From NCBI GenBank assembly GCA_003646505.1, contig QMKT01000114.1, forward strand, positions 1 through 6,281: DNA of 6,281 nucleotides, given 5' to 3'. Position 1 is the stretch's first letter. Every line of letters starts with the position of its first letter. Below are positions 4,586 through 6,281 of the stretch, one piece after another. The position numbers and the translations under genes are program-made. Origin of the DNA: Campylobacterota bacterium. GTDB lineage: Bacteria; Campylobacterota; Campylobacteria; Campylobacterales; Sulfurovaceae. The notes beneath the pieces were generated by a model. The model made no database searches, was not told where the DNA came from, and worked only from the letters and a program-made list of their open reading frames with translations.

Positions 4586-4902
4586 CTCTACCGATTGCTA
4601 CATTTATCAGGGGTAAAAATAAAGAACTTCCTGATAGTTTTGATGAGTATATGATCGGGATCACTCATATCTGCATACAGGTAGTATCACAAAATAGTGG
4701 CATGGGATATAGTTTCCTTTATGATAGTGCAAAAGATTGCCTTAGATGGGCTGGGTTGTCGGTAAAGGATAATATAAAGCTTGTTATGTCGATAGGTAGC
4801 CTTGTTCACCTGAAGGAGGAAACCTTTTCAGAGGTAATTAATGAAAATGAATTTTTAGAGGTATCCAAAGAGGATTTAGCTAAAATGTACCAAAAGGCAT
4901 AA
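4582..4902 (+). CDS. T extension of the frameshifted chaperone (lambda gpGT-like)
   Basis: In the -1 frame the sequence after the slip is VALPIATFIRGKNKELPDSF and onward, 106 residues to TAA 4900-4902. With the 156 residues of G it gives a GT fusion of about 262 residues. The frame contains an internal ATG at 4651 (83 residues from there), but no ribosome binding site precedes it, so independent translation is unlikely. The extension is mixed alpha/beta with a hydrophobic patch (GITHICIQVV) and an acidic middle (HLKEETFSEVINENEFLEVS). In lambda the T part is the segment of GT that contacts the tail tube protein, while G binds the tape measure; the same role is inferred here. The next gene, the tape measure, starts 15 bases later. 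Confidence 0.8.
   Translation, partial: VALPIATFIRGKNKELPDSFDEYMIGITHICIQVVSQNSGMGYSFLYDSAKDCLRWAGLSVKDNIKLVMSIGSLVHLKEETFSEVINENEFLEVSKEDLAKMYQKA
4605..4636 (+). other. possible frameshift-stimulating stem-loop
   Basis: TATCAGG (4605-4611) and CCTGATA (4630-4636) are perfect 7-bp complements with an 18-base AT-rich loop, extendable by two G-T wobbles. The stem begins 22 bases after the slippery heptamer, whereas stimulators usually begin 5-9 bases away. It could aid frameshifting weakly, or be chance inside the T coding frame. Confidence 0.3.
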
Positions 4903-4917
4903 GCAAAAGGATCTCAG

Positions 4918-6281
4918 ATGGCAAAAATAGAGGTGATTGTAAAAGATGGGGCGACTGCTCCATTAAGACGAATCAAACGAGCATTTAACTCTACTAACAC
5001 GGCTGTCAATGAGGTAAATGATTCATCTAAACAAATGTATAGCTCTATGACGAAACTCGCTGGGGCTTTCGTTGGAGTATATGCAGGAATAAAATCTATA
5101 CAGGGGATATCTTCAATAGGGGCTTCCTTTGTTAAAACTTCTGCTCAGTTTGAGCAATTTGAAACTACCCTACGTTCTATTACAGGATCTTCTGAAGAGG
5201 CTCGAAAGTCTATGAAGTGGATAGAGGACTTTGGATCAAAAACTCCCTATGAACTTGATAAGGTAACGGAGTCGTTTGTAAAGATGAAGGCTTATGGTCT
5301 TGATCCTATGGACGGTACTCTTACTGCGTTAGGCAATGCCTCTTCTGCTATGGGTAAAGATATTACTCAGGCAGTAGAAGCTATGGCAGATGCCGTGACA
5401 GGGGAGAATGAAAGATTAAAAGAGTTTGGGATCAAGGCTTCAAAGACAGGGGAAACAATCGCCTATAATTGGGCTGATAGCTCAGGGAAGATGCGTAAAA
5501 TAGTTATTAAAAATAATAAAGATATTATTCAGTCTACTCTTACTGCTATTTTTAATGAAAAATATGTAGGGGCTATGGATGCTCAGTCAAAAACTTGGAA
5601 CGGTATGCTTTCTAATATGGCTGACAGTTGGACTATCTTTAAAAAAGATGTAATGAATGAAGGGTTATTTAATTATCTAAAAGGGATCTTGACTGTTGTA
5701 GGGGAGTTAATGGCAGAAGCCTTCGGAGGTGCTAAGGATGGGGCGAAAGATTGGTCAGATAATATAATTACAGGGATCGAGGGAGTTATCCTTTGGGTTG
5801 GGAATATGACAGATGTTATTAATGGCATAGATCTGGCTTGGACTGTTGCTAAGAATGGGGCGATAGAGTTCTTTTTAGCAATCAGTAAGGCAGGTGATTT
5901 TCTGGAAGACGATTGGGGAAAAAGCATGGCTCAGATACAGAATGTTTTTGGAAAAGCTATGTATGGTTTAAAGGTCGCTTGGAGTTCAGTAATTAACTAC
6001 TTTCAAAAAAAATGGGTTGGGTTTTATGGCACTTGGGTAAAGGGGTTCAATGCTTTGGCAGAATTCGCTAATTTGGATATCAAGATAGAAGTACCTGAGT
6101 TTGCTCCTGCTGTGGTTGCGGGGTATAAGGATATCTTGTATGCTCAAAAGGGAGTATCCAAAGAAACCCTATACTGGAAAAATCAGCTACAAGAATCAGA
6201 TAAAGACCTAAAAGGACTGTATGCGAGTGTCGAGAATGAGGATGGAAGGAAAAAGGCCGTAGAACTCATAGGCAGAGTAAG
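4918..6281 (+). CDS. tail tape measure protein (N-terminal 454 aa, runs off the window)
   Basis: The frame opens at ATG 4918 with AAAAGGA (4905-4911) six bases before it and has no stop to the right edge, giving 454 complete codons. Residues 69-175 match the conserved tape measure domain: ASFVKTSAQFEQFETTLRSI (69-88), then GSSEEARKSMKWIEDFGSKTPYEL with the typical 'KTP-x-EL' (107-113), then LTALGNASSAMGKDITQAVE and a stretch ending ENERLKEFGIKAS. Residues 1-45 are a charged, helix-forming start, and 47-65 (LAGAFVGVYAGIKSIQGIS) are hydrophobic. Residues 250-330 alternate helices with hydrophobic patches (GILTVVGELMAEAFGG). Tape measures are long extended proteins whose length sets tail length; the rest, with any C-terminal hydrolase domain, is missing. 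It may be chaperoned by G/GT, just upstream. Domain recognition is confident. Confidence 0.9.
   Translation, partial: MAKIEVIVKDGATAPLRRIKRAFNSTNTAVNEVNDSSKQMYSSMTKLAGAFVGVYAGIKSIQGISSIGASFVKTSAQFEQFETTLRSITGSSEEARKSMKWIEDFGSKTPYELDKVTESFVKMKAYGLDPMDGTLTALGNASSAMGKDITQAVEAMADAVTGENERLKEFGIKASKTGETIAYNWADSSGKMRKIVIKNNKDIIQSTLTAIFNEKYVGAMDAQSKTWNGMLSNMADSWTIFKKDVMNEGLFNYLKGILTVVGELMAEAFGGAKDGAKDWSDNIITGIEGVILWVGNMTDVINGIDLAWTVAKNGAIEFFLAISKAGDFLEDDWGKSMAQIQNVFGKAMYGLKVAWSSVINYFQKKWVGFYGTWVKGFNALAEFANLDIKIEVPEFAPAVVAGYKDILYAQKGVSKETLYWKNQLQESDKDLKGLYASVENEDGRKKAVELIGRV

Noticed and set aside
4651..4902. Independent 83-aa gene starting at ATG 4651
   Set aside because: No ribosome binding site upstream; the frame is open further upstream to the slippery heptamer, so it is the T part of GT.
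5673..5927. Reverse-strand 84-aa frame inside the tape measure gene
   Set aside because: Antisense of a clear tape measure reading frame with no supporting signals.
1..6281. CRISPR array, tRNA, insertion sequence, toxin-antitoxin or defence genes
   Set aside because: No spaced direct repeats, cloverleaf, terminal inverted repeats or recognisable defence domains; every gene from 415 on fits a siphovirus head-tail module.

Overview
The window is the rightward-transcribed head-tail morphogenesis module of a tailed phage or prophage with a long non-contractile (siphovirus-type) tail. The DNA is AT-rich, with many AGA/AGG arginine and ATA isoleucine codons, A-rich leaders with AAGGA ribosome binding sites, and an extended -10 promoter lacking a good -35. 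This fits an AT-rich Gram-negative host, possibly a Campylobacterota member (Sulfurimonas/Arcobacter-like), but the host assignment is an inference of low confidence. No integrase, attachment site, tRNA or host gene lies in the window, so free phage and prophage cannot be told apart.

Layout. Bases 2-148 are the last 48 codons of an unrecognised gene. Bases 149-414 are non-coding and hold a GATA tetranucleotide tract, an 8-codon mini-ORF, short inverted repeats, and an extended -10 promoter whose predicted start site sits in a 7-bp palindrome. From 415 a tight gene series follows: scaffold (415-960), major capsid protein (973-1788), a 56-aa unknown (1804-1974), head-tail connector (1984-2502), head closure (2499-2846), HK97 gp10-like tail completion (2848-3195), tail terminator (3179-3562) and major tail tube protein (3575-4036). 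A hairpin terminator at 4044-4073 comes next, then the tail assembly chaperone pair G/GT (4115-4585, extended to 4902 by -1 frameshifting at GGGAAAG) and the start of the tape measure protein (4918 to the window end, incomplete).

How the genes work together. Scaffold and capsid protein build the procapsid. The connector and head-closure proteins extend the portal. The gp10-like and terminator proteins cap the tail, which is a tube of the major tail protein polymerised around the tape measure with help from G and GT. The leaky terminator after the tail tube gene probably lets capsid and tube mRNA exceed chaperone and tape measure mRNA.

I see no novel defence or accessory system. The points worth a second look are regulatory: a lambda-identical slippery heptamer abutting the stop codon, a terminator loop complementary to the next gene's ribosome binding site region, a palindrome on the promoter start point, a GATA microsatellite, a strand-skew change near 350-415, and a high density of GATC sites.
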